NCBI GenBank assembly: GCA_039026235.1
Contig: JBCCMQ010000003.1
Coordinates: 252,696-316,695 of the forward strand
DNA: 64,000 nucleotides
Source of the DNA: JBCCMQ01 sp039026235
GTDB lineage: Bacteria > Pseudomonadota > Alphaproteobacteria > Rhodobacterales > Rhodobacteraceae
Direction: 5' to 3'
The notes under the pieces were generated by a model. It saw nothing but the letters and a program-made list of their open reading frames with translations, did no database searches and was not told where the DNA came from. Positions 52,507 to 61,263 of the stretch are shown piece by piece. A program made the translations under genes and the position numbers. Numbering within the stretch: position 1 is the stretch's first letter; each line of letters starts with the position of its first letter.

Positions 52507-53079
52507 CTAGGTGCTTTCGCCAGCCACAGACGCGCCTGACATGGTGTGTTCGCCATGGCCAAATCGGTCATTGCAGGGCTTTTTGCCGCCAGAGACATCG
52601 AATGGGACGCAGTCCGGCGCAGCGGGAACGCCCTTGACGCCCCTTGGTGTCGTTGGGACTGCGGGCGCGGCCGATGGACAGGGTCCGTGGAGCGTCTGGG
52701 TCCGCGCAGGAAACGGATTGAGATGTCGGTTCTCGTGAAAAGGGCCGGCGGGCACCACGGCGCGACAACTTTCATCTATGCTCGCACGTACCGAAGACGC
52801 GACGCCGTACTGGAAAGTCACAATGACGAAAGGCGCGCCGGACTGCTCGACATTGCGGTAGATGTATTCGGTCTGACCGCCCTGGCGTGCTTTGGCGACA
52901 GGCGGACCCCACCGCAGGCGGAAATCCCCTTCGGTGGTCTTGCCCGGCACCACGCTGTTGCGCATTGCAAGCCGTGCGTCCGCGCTTTCGGCCACAAGTG
53001 TGTTTTCGGCCAAGCCGCCGCACCCGGACAGCGCTCCTGCGACGCAAAAAAGCGCCGCGGCGATCGAATGATGTCCCAT
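52507..53079 (-). CDS. Predicted lipoprotein with SmpA/BamE-like N-terminal part
   Basis: The 190-residue protein has a lipoprotein signal (MGHHSIAAALFCVAGALSGC, lipobox LSGC at about residues 17-20). The next 70 residues (VPGKTTEGDFRLRWGPPVAK, then TEYIYRN) resemble the SmpA/OmlA fold used in outer-membrane assembly lipoproteins. The second half is Pro- and Cys-rich (about four Cys) and may be a disulfide-bonded tail. It faces the opposite way inside an otherwise plus-strand block, between pdxJ and acpS. Function unknown. Confidence 0.65.
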   Translation of the reverse strand: MGHHSIAAALFCVAGALSGCGGLAENTLVAESADARLAMRNSVVPGKTTEGDFRLRWGPPVAKARQGGQTEYIYRNVEQSGAPFVIVTFQYGVASSVRASIDESCRAVVPAGPFHENRHLNPFPARTQTLHGPCPSAAPAVPTTPRGVKGVPAAPDCVPFDVSGGKKPCNDRFGHGEHTMSGASVAGEST

Positions 53080-53207
53080 CCCCAAGACTTCCCCGTTTCT
53101 AACCCCCCACCGATCATAGAGCGTTCGCTTGATCAAAGTGTTAACGGCGCCGTGCTTGAGAAGCTGGCGAGCCTGTGGCCGGTTTCCGCAGGGCCAAAGG
53201 GGGCCGG

Positions 53208-53663
53208 ATGATACTGGGAATCGGCACAGATATGGCCAACATCGACCGGATTGCAGGCACGCTTGAACGTTTCGGCGACCGGTTTCGAAACCGCGTGTTC
53301 ACCGTGACCGAACAGGCCAAGGCGGAACGGCGCGCGGACACGCCCGGCACCTATGCCAAGCGTTGGGCCGCGAAAGAAGCCTGTTCAAAAGCGCTCGGCA
53401 CCGGTTTGCGGATGGGCATCGCCTGGAAGGACATGTCGGTGCGCAATCTGCGGTCCGGTCAACCGGTTATGGAACTGACCGGCTGGGCCAAGAAACGTCT
53501 GGACGATCTGACGCCAGCCGGCCATGCAGCCGTCGTTCATGTCAGCCTGACGGATGATCATCCATGGGCCCATGCCTTTGTTGTGATCGAAGCCCTGCCC
53601 GCCGGAACGCCGTCAGTGCTTGACACCGCTTTCAGCGCAACTCAAGACGGGCCGAAGAGCTAG
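53208..53663 (+). CDS. acpS: Holo-[acyl-carrier-protein] synthase
   Basis: AcpS (151 residues) transfers 4'-phosphopantetheine from CoA to acyl carrier protein. Magnesium ligands are in ILGIGTDMANIDRIAGTLER and YAKRWAAKEACSKALGTG; the C-terminal strand HAAVVHVSLTDDHPWAHAFV is typical. It is a little longer than the E. coli enzyme because of a C-terminal tail. ATG 53208 has AGGGGG upstream. lepB follows 18 bp later. Confidence 0.95.
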   Translation: MILGIGTDMANIDRIAGTLERFGDRFRNRVFTVTEQAKAERRADTPGTYAKRWAAKEACSKALGTGLRMGIAWKDMSVRNLRSGQPVMELTGWAKKRLDDLTPAGHAAVVHVSLTDDHPWAHAFVVIEALPAGTPSVLDTAFSATQDGPKS

Positions 53664-53681
53664 AGGCAGGATACGTCAGCA

Positions 53682-54467
53682 ATGGCAGAGAAAGTCGAAA
53701 AAAGCGGCGGCTTCGTAGAGACGGTTAAGACAATCGTCTATGCGCTCTTGATCGCTGGCGTGTTTCGGACGCTTTTCTTCCAGCCTTTCTGGATTCCGTC
53801 CGGCAGCATGAAAGACACGCTGCTGATTGGCGACTTTCTTTTCGTCAACAAGATGGCCTACGGCTATTCGCAGTTCTCGTGCCCCTTCGCCATGTGTCCG
53901 ATACGTGGCCGTGTTTTTGGGTCCGATCCAGAGCGGGGCGATGTGGTGGTCTTCCGCCACCCGGTGACCGGGACCGATTTCATCAAGCGTGTCGTGGGTC
54001 TTCCCGGGGACCGCATTCAGATGTCGAACGGGGTGCTGTCGATCAACGGCGAATTTGCCGTTCAGACCGCCGACGGACAATTCGAGGAAATCTTCGAAAG
54101 GCAGGGCCCTCTTGGTAATCTGCCGCAATGTGAAAATGGCGCAGTGGGCCAGGGCGGTGTCTGCAGCAAGTCGCGTTTTGTCGAGACGTTTCCGGACGGG
54201 CATCGCCACAAGATCCTGAACGTGCGCAGCTCATTCGCCGACAACACGCCGGTTTATACGGTGCCCGAGGGGCACTTCTTTGCCATGGGGGACAACCGGG
54301 ACAATTCGACCGACAGCCGCGTTGCCCGGCCGGCCGGCGGTGTGGGGTTCGTTCCCACAGAGAACCTGATCGGACGTGCTGACCGTATCATGTTTTCATC
54401 GGCGGGCCGATCGATGCTTTTCTTCTGGACCTGGCGGGCCGATCGTTTCTTCAAGGCGATTGAGTGA
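53682..54467 (+). CDS. lepB: Signal peptidase I
   Basis: LepB (261 residues) cleaves Sec and Tat signal peptides at the outer face of the inner membrane. It has one membrane helix (about residues 16-34), the catalytic Ser42 in IPSGSMKDTLL, the Lys in FIKRVVGLPGDRIQ, and the box GDNRDNSTDSR. A Cys-containing insertion (about 130-170, LPQCENGAVGQGGVCSKS) is larger than in short type I enzymes. The stop overlaps the rnc start. Confidence 0.96.
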   Translation: MAEKVEKSGGFVETVKTIVYALLIAGVFRTLFFQPFWIPSGSMKDTLLIGDFLFVNKMAYGYSQFSCPFAMCPIRGRVFGSDPERGDVVVFRHPVTGTDFIKRVVGLPGDRIQMSNGVLSINGEFAVQTADGQFEEIFERQGPLGNLPQCENGAVGQGGVCSKSRFVETFPDGHRHKILNVRSSFADNTPVYTVPEGHFFAMGDNRDNSTDSRVARPAGGVGFVPTENLIGRADRIMFSSAGRSMLFFWTWRADRFFKAIE

Positions 54468-55156
54468 AACTGTCTGCGGAACTGAGCGCTTTTTCAGAGC
54501 GGGTCGGTCACCGCTTTGACAACCCTGAACTTCTGGTCGAGGCCGTGACCCACGCCTCGGTGTCCGCACCGGGTCGCAGTCACAACGAACGCCTGGAGTT
54601 TTTGGGCGACAGGGTTCTTGGACTCGTTATGGCGCAAGCGCTTCTGGAAGAAGACACAGGCGCGCCGGAAGGTCGCCTGGCACCACGTTTCAATGCGCTT
54701 GTGCGGAAAGAGACATGTGCCGCCGTGGCCCGCGAAATTGCGCTTGGCGAGGTGCTGAAGCTTGGGCGGTCCGAGATGCTGTCTGGTGGACGCCGCAAGG
54801 ATGCACTTCTCGGAAATGCCATGGAGGCGCTGATCGCGGCAGTTTACTTGGACGCGGGCTTTGAGGCGGCCCGAGCGTTCGTGCTGCGTCTTTGGAAGGC
54901 CCGGATTGACAACGTCGAGGCCGATGCCCGGGATCCCAAGACATCCCTGCAGGAATGGGCCCAGGCGCGGGGGTTCCCACCGCCGCACTATCACATGCTG
55001 AGCCGAACTGGCCCCGATCACGAGCCGATCTTCACGATTGAGGTGCGCCTTCAAAACGGTGCACGAGAATCGGCCAGCGCAGGCTCGAAAAGACAGGCCG
55101 AACAGGCGGCGGCGGCCGCATTGCTCGATCGGGAAATGACCGATGGACGGGGATAA
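54464..55156 (+). CDS. rnc: Ribonuclease III
   Basis: RNase III (230 residues) processes rRNA precursors and cuts double-stranded RNA. The catalytic domain has the signature NERLEFLGDRVLGLVMAQAL and the second acidic group around GNAMEALIAAVYLDAGFEAA; the C-terminal dsRNA-binding domain runs from about residue 150 (DPKTSLQEWAQARGFPPPHY) to the end. It starts at GTG, overlapping the lepB stop by four bases, and its own end overlaps era. Confidence 0.96.
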   Translation: MKLSAELSAFSERVGHRFDNPELLVEAVTHASVSAPGRSHNERLEFLGDRVLGLVMAQALLEEDTGAPEGRLAPRFNALVRKETCAAVAREIALGEVLKLGRSEMLSGGRRKDALLGNAMEALIAAVYLDAGFEAARAFVLRLWKARIDNVEADARDPKTSLQEWAQARGFPPPHYHMLSRTGPDHEPIFTIEVRLQNGARESASAGSKRQAEQAAAAALLDREMTDGRG

Positions 55157-56057
55157 GCGGGCCGGTTTCGTTGCCTTGATCGGCGAACCCAACGCCGGCA
55201 AGTCGACGTTGCTGAATGCCATGGTGGGTGCAAAGGTCTCAATCGTGACCCACAAGGTGCAGACGACGCGTGCAAGGATCCGCGGTGTGGCGATTGAAGG
55301 CCCGGCTCAATTGGTCTTTGTCGACACACCCGGCATCTTTCGGCCCCGGCGCCGCCTTGACCGGGCCATGGTTGCCGCTGCCTGGGGTGGAATGGACGAT
55401 GCCGATATCACGCTTCTTCTGATCGAGGCGCACAGGGGTCTGACAGAAGGGGTCGCGACCATCCTCGACACCCTTGCCGAACGATCCAAAGGTCGGCGCG
55501 TTGCCTTGGCCATCAACAAGATCGACCGTGTCCAGTCGGAAGTGCTCTTGGTCTTGTCAAAGGACTTGAACGCCGGTTTCGCCTTCGAAGCGACATTCAT
55601 GATTTCTGTCGAAAAGGGCCATGGCGTCGCTGATCTGAAAGCATGGCTGGCAGAGCAGATGCCCGAAGGACCGTGGCTTTACCCCGAAGACCAGTTGTCG
55701 GATTTTCCGTTGCGGATGCTGGCGGCAGAAACCACACGCGAGAAACTGACGCTGCGCCTGCATCAGGAACTGCCCTACCAGTTGACGGTCGAAACCGAAG
55801 GCTGGGACGAACGCAAAGACGGCTCCGTCAGGATCGATCAGGTGGTTTACGTGGCCCGTGATGGTCACAAGGGCATCGTGCTGGGCCGCAAAGGTGAAAC
55901 TATAAAGGCGGTGGGCCAGCTTTCCCGCACCGATCTTGAGGCCTTCCTTGACCGCCGCGTACATCTTTTTCTTCAGGTCAAAACGCGCGAAAACTGGCAG
56001 AATGAGGCCGCCCGATATTCCGAGATGGGTCTGGACTTTCGGGACAGCTCGGGGTGA
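55143..56057 (+). CDS. era: GTPase Era
   Basis: Era (304 residues) binds the 3' end of 16S rRNA and aids small-subunit assembly. G motifs: GEPNAGKSTLLNAMVGAKVS (G1), switch threonine in TTRARIRG, DTPGIFRPRRRLD (G3), AINKIDRVQ (G4) and MISVEKG (G5). The KH domain occupies the C-terminal 80 residues (GIVLGRKGETIKAVGQLSRT). The rnc-era overlap of 14 bases is the usual arrangement. Confidence 0.97.
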   Translation: MDGDKRAGFVALIGEPNAGKSTLLNAMVGAKVSIVTHKVQTTRARIRGVAIEGPAQLVFVDTPGIFRPRRRLDRAMVAAAWGGMDDADITLLLIEAHRGLTEGVATILDTLAERSKGRRVALAINKIDRVQSEVLLVLSKDLNAGFAFEATFMISVEKGHGVADLKAWLAEQMPEGPWLYPEDQLSDFPLRMLAAETTREKLTLRLHQELPYQLTVETEGWDERKDGSVRIDQVVYVARDGHKGIVLGRKGETIKAVGQLSRTDLEAFLDRRVHLFLQVKTRENWQNEAARYSEMGLDFRDSSG

Positions 56058-56386
56058 GCCGCCTGACCGCAGAGTTCTGGGTCCAGGCCTATCTTGCGCG
56101 TCTTAGATTAAGCGATATTCCCGCCTTCGTGACCCGCCGGGGCGATGAAACGGCCGGCGCCGTTCTGGTGAAAATGAACACCCTTGACGGTCGTGCATCG
56201 ATATTTCAACGCAGTTTCGATCTGGCGACCGGAGCGCGCGAATGGCAGGTATTGGCCGAGGGCGAAGAGACCGAGGTTGACGCCAGCATAAAGCGGCAAT
56301 GCGGCTTCGATCCCGATCTCTGGATTATCGAGGTTGAGGACAAAAATGGGCGTCACCTGTTGGATCAACCGGGTCTGGCCGATTGA
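56054..56386 (+). CDS. DUF1491 protein
   Basis: The 110-residue protein matches DUF1491, a family of small alphaproteobacterial proteins. It starts SRLTAEFWVQAYLARLRLSD and has FVTRRGDETAGAVLVKMNTL and CGFDPDLWIIEVEDKNGRHL. Function is unknown, but its place between era and recO is well conserved in the group. GTG 56054 overlaps the era stop by four bases. Confidence 0.88.
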   Translation: MSRLTAEFWVQAYLARLRLSDIPAFVTRRGDETAGAVLVKMNTLDGRASIFQRSFDLATGAREWQVLAEGEETEVDASIKRQCGFDPDLWIIEVEDKNGRHLLDQPGLAD

Positions 56387-56453
56387 CATCCAAGGGGGTG
56401 TGCTGGCACTTAAGTTGCCCGCACGGGCCCGGCTGCAATAAAGTGAAGCGACA

Positions 56454-57179
56454 ATGGACTGGCGCGACCAAGGCCCCTTGCTAAGCGTACGGCCGCACGG
56501 TGAGACATCTGTCATCGCCGAGGTTTTTACAGCGGAACATGGCCGCCATGTCGGTGTGATACGCGGTGGCACCAGCCGCAAGATCGCCCCGTTGCTGCAA
56601 CCCGGAACTCAACTTGACGTGGCGTGGCGCGCGCGTCTCGAAGACCATATCGGGACCTTCACCGTGGAACCGCTAAAGTCCCGGGTAGGACAGATTATCG
56701 GCGACCGCCTTGCGCTGGCGGCTTTGGCGTCGCTTTGCGCTCTGCTTGGCCGCGCTTTGCCAGAACGAGAGCCGCATCCCGGTCTTTACCGGGCAAGTGT
56801 CGCGGTTCTTGATGCTTTGGGAGAGGTACAGGATTGGCCCGTGGCCTACCTTCTTTGGGAAAAGGCTTTGTTGGCGGATTTGGGTTTTGGACTGGATCTT
56901 GAAAAATGCGCGGTGACTGGGACTGTGGACGGGCTTGTCTATGTCTCTCCCAGAACCGGCCGCGCCGTTTCTGAGCAGGGTGCCGGCGCCTATGCGGACC
57001 GGCTGTTGCCACTGCCGCCCGCACTTTCGGGTTTGGGCGGCGGGACTGCTAAGGATGTGGTATTGGGCCTTTCGACCACCGGCCATTTTCTGGCCCGCGC
57101 CTTGCCTGAGGCGACAGCATCGGGTGAATTGCCTGCCGCGCGCCAACGCTTTGCGGCACTGCTTGCGAAAGCTGATTAG
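56454..57179 (+). CDS. recO: DNA repair protein RecO
   Basis: RecO (241 residues) anneals single strands and works with RecR to load RecA. It has an N-terminal OB fold (MDWRDQGPLLSVRPHGETSV, then EVFTAEHGRHVGVIRG) and a C-terminal helical domain with LLWEKALLADLGFGLDLEKC. Of the usual zinc cysteines only C-residue context CAVTG is retained. The tail overlaps the convergent lipoprotein gene by four bases. Confidence 0.93.
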   Translation: MDWRDQGPLLSVRPHGETSVIAEVFTAEHGRHVGVIRGGTSRKIAPLLQPGTQLDVAWRARLEDHIGTFTVEPLKSRVGQIIGDRLALAALASLCALLGRALPEREPHPGLYRASVAVLDALGEVQDWPVAYLLWEKALLADLGFGLDLEKCAVTGTVDGLVYVSPRTGRAVSEQGAGAYADRLLPLPPALSGLGGGTAKDVVLGLSTTGHFLARALPEATASGELPAARQRFAALLAKAD

Positions 57180-57556
57180 TTGCCCTGGGTGCCGCCCAGA
57201 AAGACCATCTCTTCGCCGTTCTCGCCGGACAGGATAAGAAACTGTCCCGATACCTCGGCGATCCGCATATTCGCCAGCGCATCGCGAAAGCGCTTTTCCG
57301 CTTCGAAGTCCGCACAAGATGCCTCGGTGCCGGGAACCGGTCCGATCTCGATCCAGGGGTATGGTGCCGCTTGCCTGGCTTTCCATTCACCGCACAGACC
57401 GTGGCCGTGGACCCGTCCTCTGCGCGGAAAACTCACAGACATCGCCGGGTCGCCTTCAAGGGAAAAGACCTGCGATCGGTCGATGTATCCCGAGATCGTC
57501 TCGTCTCCACACGCTGAGATGACGGTAAGCAGAATCAGCGCCGGGGAACCTTTCAT
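57176..57556 (-). CDS. Lipoprotein with META/HslJ-like domain
   Basis: The 126-residue protein starts MKGSPALILLTVISACGDET, a lipoprotein signal with lipobox ISAC (Cys16). The remainder follows the META/HslJ pattern (FPRRGRVHGHGLCGEWKARQ, then SCADFEAEKRFRDALANM and FLILSGENGEEMVFLGG). HslJ proteins are linked to envelope stress and small-molecule resistance, but no specific role can be given. It begins directly at the stop of the upstream reductase gene (shared base), so the two are probably co-transcribed. Confidence 0.8.
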   Translation of the reverse strand: MKGSPALILLTVISACGDETISGYIDRSQVFSLEGDPAMSVSFPRRGRVHGHGLCGEWKARQAAPYPWIEIGPVPGTEASCADFEAEKRFRDALANMRIAEVSGQFLILSGENGEEMVFLGGTQGN

Positions 57557-58572
57557 CAGCCAGCTTCGATGGCGCGGGCGCTTTCCAGCAGCGCTTCTTC
57601 GACGGGGGTAAACTCCATTCCCATATCTTCCCTTGCGCGTGTGTTGTCGATGGTCAAATGGATTCCGAGTGCCGGAAGGATGGTACGAATGCTCGGGTCG
57701 AAAAGCGACAGGAACTGAAGCAGCAACTTGGGTGCCTGCCGCTTTGCGATCTTTCGGTCAGGATATGCGTGTTGCAGCGTCTCGGCCACGTCCCGCATCG
57801 TCACCCAGCTTGTTGTCGCAAGATAACGCTTGCCGGCAGTCGAAGGGTCCTCAAGCGCCTTCAGATGCATGGCCGCAACGTCTTTGACGTCGACGCCTGG
57901 AAAGCCAACATCGGGCAGCATTGGGTCCTTTGCGGCAAATATGCGCTCTATCAGTTCCAGCGACGAGCCATAGTTCTTGTCAAGTGGGCGGCCAATCACC
58001 AGTCCGGGATTGATCGTTGTGAGAAGCGTCTCGGGGCTTTCCGCCACGAAGTCCCAGGCAGCTTCCTCCGCCAGCGTTTTCGATTTGACATAGGCGCTAG
58101 CGGCGGGATGAGAGGTATCCGTCCAATCGGCTTCACTGATGGCGCGGCCAGAGGCCGTCTTTGTCCACATCGCCGCAACGACGGAAGACGTGAGAACGAT
58201 GCGTTCAACCCCCGCTGATTTGGCAGCGCGCATCGCCCGCAAGGTGCCGCTGACCGCTGGTTCTATCAGTTCGCTCTCGTCCTTAGGCTGGATAATCGGG
58301 AAGGGCGACGCCGTGTGGACAAGTGCATCGACACCTGCCACCGCTTCGGGCCAGCCGGCATCGTCGGTCAGATCGAGCTCGACGAATGTCAGCCTATCAA
58401 GCGCGCTGGCATCGCTCAGATGTCCAGCCAGCGCATTCCGTACTTCCTCTGCGCGAGACGGTGTTCGTAATGAGCCACGTACAGCATAACCCGCTTCGAG
58501 AAGGTTCAGCGCAATGTGCTTGGCGATGAAGCCTGTTACGCCCGTCAAAAGAATTTGGTCACCAGATGCCAT
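57556..58572 (-). CDS. NAD(P)-dependent reductase of the extended SDR / dihydroflavonol-reductase type
   Basis: The 338-residue protein has the extended-SDR cofactor motif (LLTGVTGFIAKHIALNLLEA), catalytic Ser/Tyr/Lys in VLTSSVVAAMW and YVKSKTLAEEA, and GLVIGRPLDKNYGSS. Relatives reduce aldehydes or ketones such as cinnamyl or methylglyoxal-type carbonyls. ATG 58572 follows a G-rich segment; ATG 58584 is the alternative. A perfect inverted repeat lies immediately upstream, suggesting repression by a dimeric regulator and induction by substrate or electrophile. Confidence 0.88.
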   Translation of the reverse strand: MASGDQILLTGVTGFIAKHIALNLLEAGYAVRGSLRTPSRAEEVRNALAGHLSDASALDRLTFVELDLTDDAGWPEAVAGVDALVHTASPFPIIQPKDESELIEPAVSGTLRAMRAAKSAGVERIVLTSSVVAAMWTKTASGRAISEADWTDTSHPAASAYVKSKTLAEEAAWDFVAESPETLLTTINPGLVIGRPLDKNYGSSLELIERIFAAKDPMLPDVGFPGVDVKDVAAMHLKALEDPSTAGKRYLATTSWVTMRDVAETLQHAYPDRKIAKRQAPKLLLQFLSLFDPSIRTILPALGIHLTIDNTRAREDMGMEFTPVEEALLESARAIEAG

Positions 58573-58584
58573 GCCCAACCCCAT

Positions 58585-58603
58585 ATGTTAGCCATTCTAA
58601 CAT
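58585..58603. promoter_or_regulatory. Operator-like inverted repeat before the NAD-dependent reductase gene
   Basis: ATGTTAG (58585-58591) and CTAACAT (58597-58603) are perfect 7-bp arms around CCATT. The site sits 12 bp before the start codon at 58572, so a bound protein would block transcription or initiation. Its size and TTAG/CTAA core fit TetR, MarR or HxlR family operators. The matching regulator is not in the window. Confidence 0.6.
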
Positions 58604-58642
58604 TGGGCATTGAAGACAGAATGCAAGTGATTTTTTTGAAGC

Positions 58643-60331
58643 CTACTCCAGAATACGGCGCGCGATGACCTGCGCCTGTATCTCGGCGGCGCCCTCAAAA
58701 ATGTTCAAAATTCGCGCGTCGCAAAGCACGCGGCTGATTGGGTATTCCAGCGCGAAACCGTTGCCGCCATGGATTTGAAGCCCGTTGTCCGCCGCCGACC
58801 ACGCGACACGCGCAGACAGCAGTTTTGCCATGCCGGCCTCAAGATCGCAGCGCCGACCGGCATCTTTTTCCCGGGCCGAGAAATAGGTCAGTTGCCGCGC
58901 AATCATGATTTCCACGACCATCATGGCCAGTTTGCCGGACACGCGGGGAAAGCTGATCAGCGACGCGCCAAATTGCGACCGCTCTTGAGCATACTGTAAG
59001 GCAAGATCCAGCGCCGACTGCGCGGTTCCCACGGCACGCGCTGCGGTTTGGATCCGAGCCGATTCAAAGGTGGCCATCAACTGCTTAAAGCCCTGACCGG
59101 TGCGCCCGCCCAAGAGCGCGTCACGGGGCACGCTGAAACCGTCAAAGGCCAGCTCATATTCCTTCATGCCGCGATAGCCCAGAACCTCAATCTCGCCACC
59201 GTTCATGCCGGGGGTCGGAAACGGGTCTTCGTCGGTTCCGGGCGTCTTCTCGGCCAGGAACATGGACAGGCCCCGGTAGTCTGTCGTCGTGGGGTCGGTA
59301 CGGGCGAGCAGCGTCATCAAATGGGTGCGGGCCGCATGCGTGATCCAGGTTTTGTTCCCGGTGATGGACCAGCCAAATCCGGTCTCTTCCGCGCGGGTTC
59401 GCAACGCCCCCAGGTCTGACCCAGTATTTGGTTCAGTGAACACGGCCGTCGGTAGAACTGCCCCACGTGCAAGGGCGGGCAGCCATTTCCGTTTTTGATC
59501 CATTGTTCCGCCGCAGAGGATCAGTTCCGCCGCAATTTCCGATCTGGTCCCAAGGCTGCCAACACCAATATAGCCCCGGGAAAGTTCCTCGGAGACCACG
59601 CACATAGCCGTCTTGGTCATGCCGAGCCCGCCGAAGTCTTCCGGGATCGTCAGGCCGAAGACGCCAAGGTCCGCCATTTCGACAATGACCTCAATCGGGA
59701 TCAGTTCGTCGTTGAGATGCCATTCATGGGCATAGGGCACGACCTTTTCCTGGGAAAAGCGCTGGAACTGATCGCGCACCATGTCCAGTTCATCACCCAG
59801 TCCGCAGTCGCCAAACGTTGCATGGGCCGTACGTTCCCTGACCAGTTCTGCCAGGCAGCTACGCGCGGCTTCGGTGTTGCCGTGCTGGCGCAACGTCGCA
59901 ACCGCCGGTGCATCCGCAAGGGCCCGGCAATCTACGTCGTTCAGCCCAAGATCGCACGGACGCAGGATCTCGCCCTGGCTCATCGGTATGCCGCCCAGAA
60001 GTTGGGACAAGTATTCGCCAAAGCCGATCTGCAGGATCAATGCTTCAAGGGCGTCCATGCCCCCATCCGAGGCGAGCGCGTTCGCCCAGTCATCAAGCTG
60101 GTGCAGTGCTTGACGGTAAGTCGCGATCCAAGCGAGGCCATGGGTTGCTGTCTGACTTTGGCTGATCGCACCAGACAGAGGAAGGCCGGAACGATCAAGT
60201 CGTTCGCGCACCCTTGCTTCGGCGGTATCGACAAACGCACCAACCGACTGTCGGGCGGCGGCAGTGAGCGCCAGAAGATCCGGCAAAATCACGGCGGTCT
60301 GGGAATCCGGGGTTTGTCCGTCATGTGCCAT
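58643..60331 (-). CDS. mcd: (2S)-methylsuccinyl-CoA dehydrogenase
   Basis: The 562-residue flavoenzyme is longer than ordinary acyl-CoA dehydrogenases by an N-terminal helical domain (about 150 residues, with THGLAWIATYRQALHQLDDW and IGFGEYLSQLLGGIPMSQGE), which is the mark of Mcd of the ethylmalonyl-CoA pathway. The C-terminal core keeps AVFTEPNTGSDLGALRTRA, TGNKTWITHAARTHLMTLLA, MATFESARIQTAARAVG and a FAD-side QIHGGNGFALEYPISR. It should oxidise methylsuccinyl-CoA to mesaconyl-CoA during acetate growth. GGAG lies six bases before the ATG. Other pathway genes are not adjacent. Confidence 0.88.
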   Translation of the reverse strand: MAHDGQTPDSQTAVILPDLLALTAAARQSVGAFVDTAEARVRERLDRSGLPLSGAISQSQTATHGLAWIATYRQALHQLDDWANALASDGGMDALEALILQIGFGEYLSQLLGGIPMSQGEILRPCDLGLNDVDCRALADAPAVATLRQHGNTEAARSCLAELVRERTAHATFGDCGLGDELDMVRDQFQRFSQEKVVPYAHEWHLNDELIPIEVIVEMADLGVFGLTIPEDFGGLGMTKTAMCVVSEELSRGYIGVGSLGTRSEIAAELILCGGTMDQKRKWLPALARGAVLPTAVFTEPNTGSDLGALRTRAEETGFGWSITGNKTWITHAARTHLMTLLARTDPTTTDYRGLSMFLAEKTPGTDEDPFPTPGMNGGEIEVLGYRGMKEYELAFDGFSVPRDALLGGRTGQGFKQLMATFESARIQTAARAVGTAQSALDLALQYAQERSQFGASLISFPRVSGKLAMMVVEIMIARQLTYFSAREKDAGRRCDLEAGMAKLLSARVAWSAADNGLQIHGGNGFALEYPISRVLCDARILNIFEGAAEIQAQVIARRILE

Positions 60332-60475
60332 GTAAGACTCCACTCTCTCGGTTGTCGGCATAGGCAGTTTGCAAGTGCAGCGCAACAAAAATGCGCAGAC
60401 GGAAAGAAAATTGATAGGAAATGTCGTAGGGATTTTGGGCGTGCACGTCTTTAGTGTCGTCCCTATACCGCTGAC

Positions 60476-61249
60476 ATGGGCGGAATCCCCTTTCCAGCGA
60501 TAGACATCGAGGCGTTGGTGCTCGCCTGCGCGATCACCCTCGTCGCCGGTTTTGTGAAAGGTTCGGTGGGCTTTGCAATGCCCATGATCATGATCTCGGG
60601 GCTGGCGTCATTTCTGCCGGCAGAGCTCGCAATCGCCGCGCTTATCATCCCGACGCTCTTTTCAAACCTTTGGCAGGCGTTGCGCCAGGGGTGGCGTGCT
60701 GCCTTGGAAGGTGCGCGACGCTTCCGGCTTTACCTAGGCCTTGTCTTGATCTTCATCGCCTTTGGCGCGCAACTGGTGCCTCTCTTGCGCCAAGAGGTGC
60801 TGTTTCTGGCTCTGGGTCTGCCAGTGACCGTTCTGGCGGCGGTCCAGCTGGCGGGCCTGCGCCTTCGGCTAAGCAGGCACAATCAGTGGAAGGGTGAAAT
60901 CGGGGTTGGCGTCTTCGCCGGCACTCTCGGAGGTCTTTCCGGAGTGTGGGGTCCGCCGACGGTGCTGTTCTTGACCGCGCTCGAGGTACCGAAAACCGAA
61001 GCCATACGGGTGCAGGGTGTTGTCTACAGCCTAGGAGCGGTTGCGCTGACCGTCGCGCATCTGAACTCTGGATTGCTCACGCGGGAGACGACAGCGCTGT
61101 CCTTTGCCATGGCTGTGCCGGCGGGTATCGGCATGGCGCTGGGCATTTTGCTACAGGACACGCTGAACCAGGAACGGTTTCGACAGATCACCCTGATCGT
61201 CCTAACGCTGGCCGGTCTGAACCTTGTCCGTCGTGGTCTGGCTGGCTAG
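60476..61249 (+). CDS. TauE/SafE-family membrane permease
   Basis: The 257-residue inner-membrane protein has about eight hydrophobic helices and the two GG/P-containing repeat segments of TauE/SafE proteins (ITLVAGFVKGSVGFAMPMIM and GVFAGTLGGLSGVWGPPTVL). The family is implicated in transport of sulfonates, sulfite or related organic anions, mostly by context. No sulfur gene is nearby, so the substrate stays open. It is divergent from mcd and convergent with pckA. Confidence 0.87.
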   Translation: MGGIPFPAIDIEALVLACAITLVAGFVKGSVGFAMPMIMISGLASFLPAELAIAALIIPTLFSNLWQALRQGWRAALEGARRFRLYLGLVLIFIAFGAQLVPLLRQEVLFLALGLPVTVLAAVQLAGLRLRLSRHNQWKGEIGVGVFAGTLGGLSGVWGPPTVLFLTALEVPKTEAIRVQGVVYSLGAVALTVAHLNSGLLTRETTALSFAMAVPAGIGMALGILLQDTLNQERFRQITLIVLTLAGLNLVRRGLAG

Positions 61250-61263
61250 GCGGTCGACCGGTA

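Noticed and set aside
52546..53211. 221-codon plus-strand frame over the lipoprotein gene
   Set aside because: The minus-strand frame has a proper lipobox and SmpA-like pattern; the plus frame has neither domain nor start signal.
59495..60454. 319-codon frame antisense to mcd
   Set aside because: Fully inside mcd, which has clear motifs; composition is that of a shadow frame.
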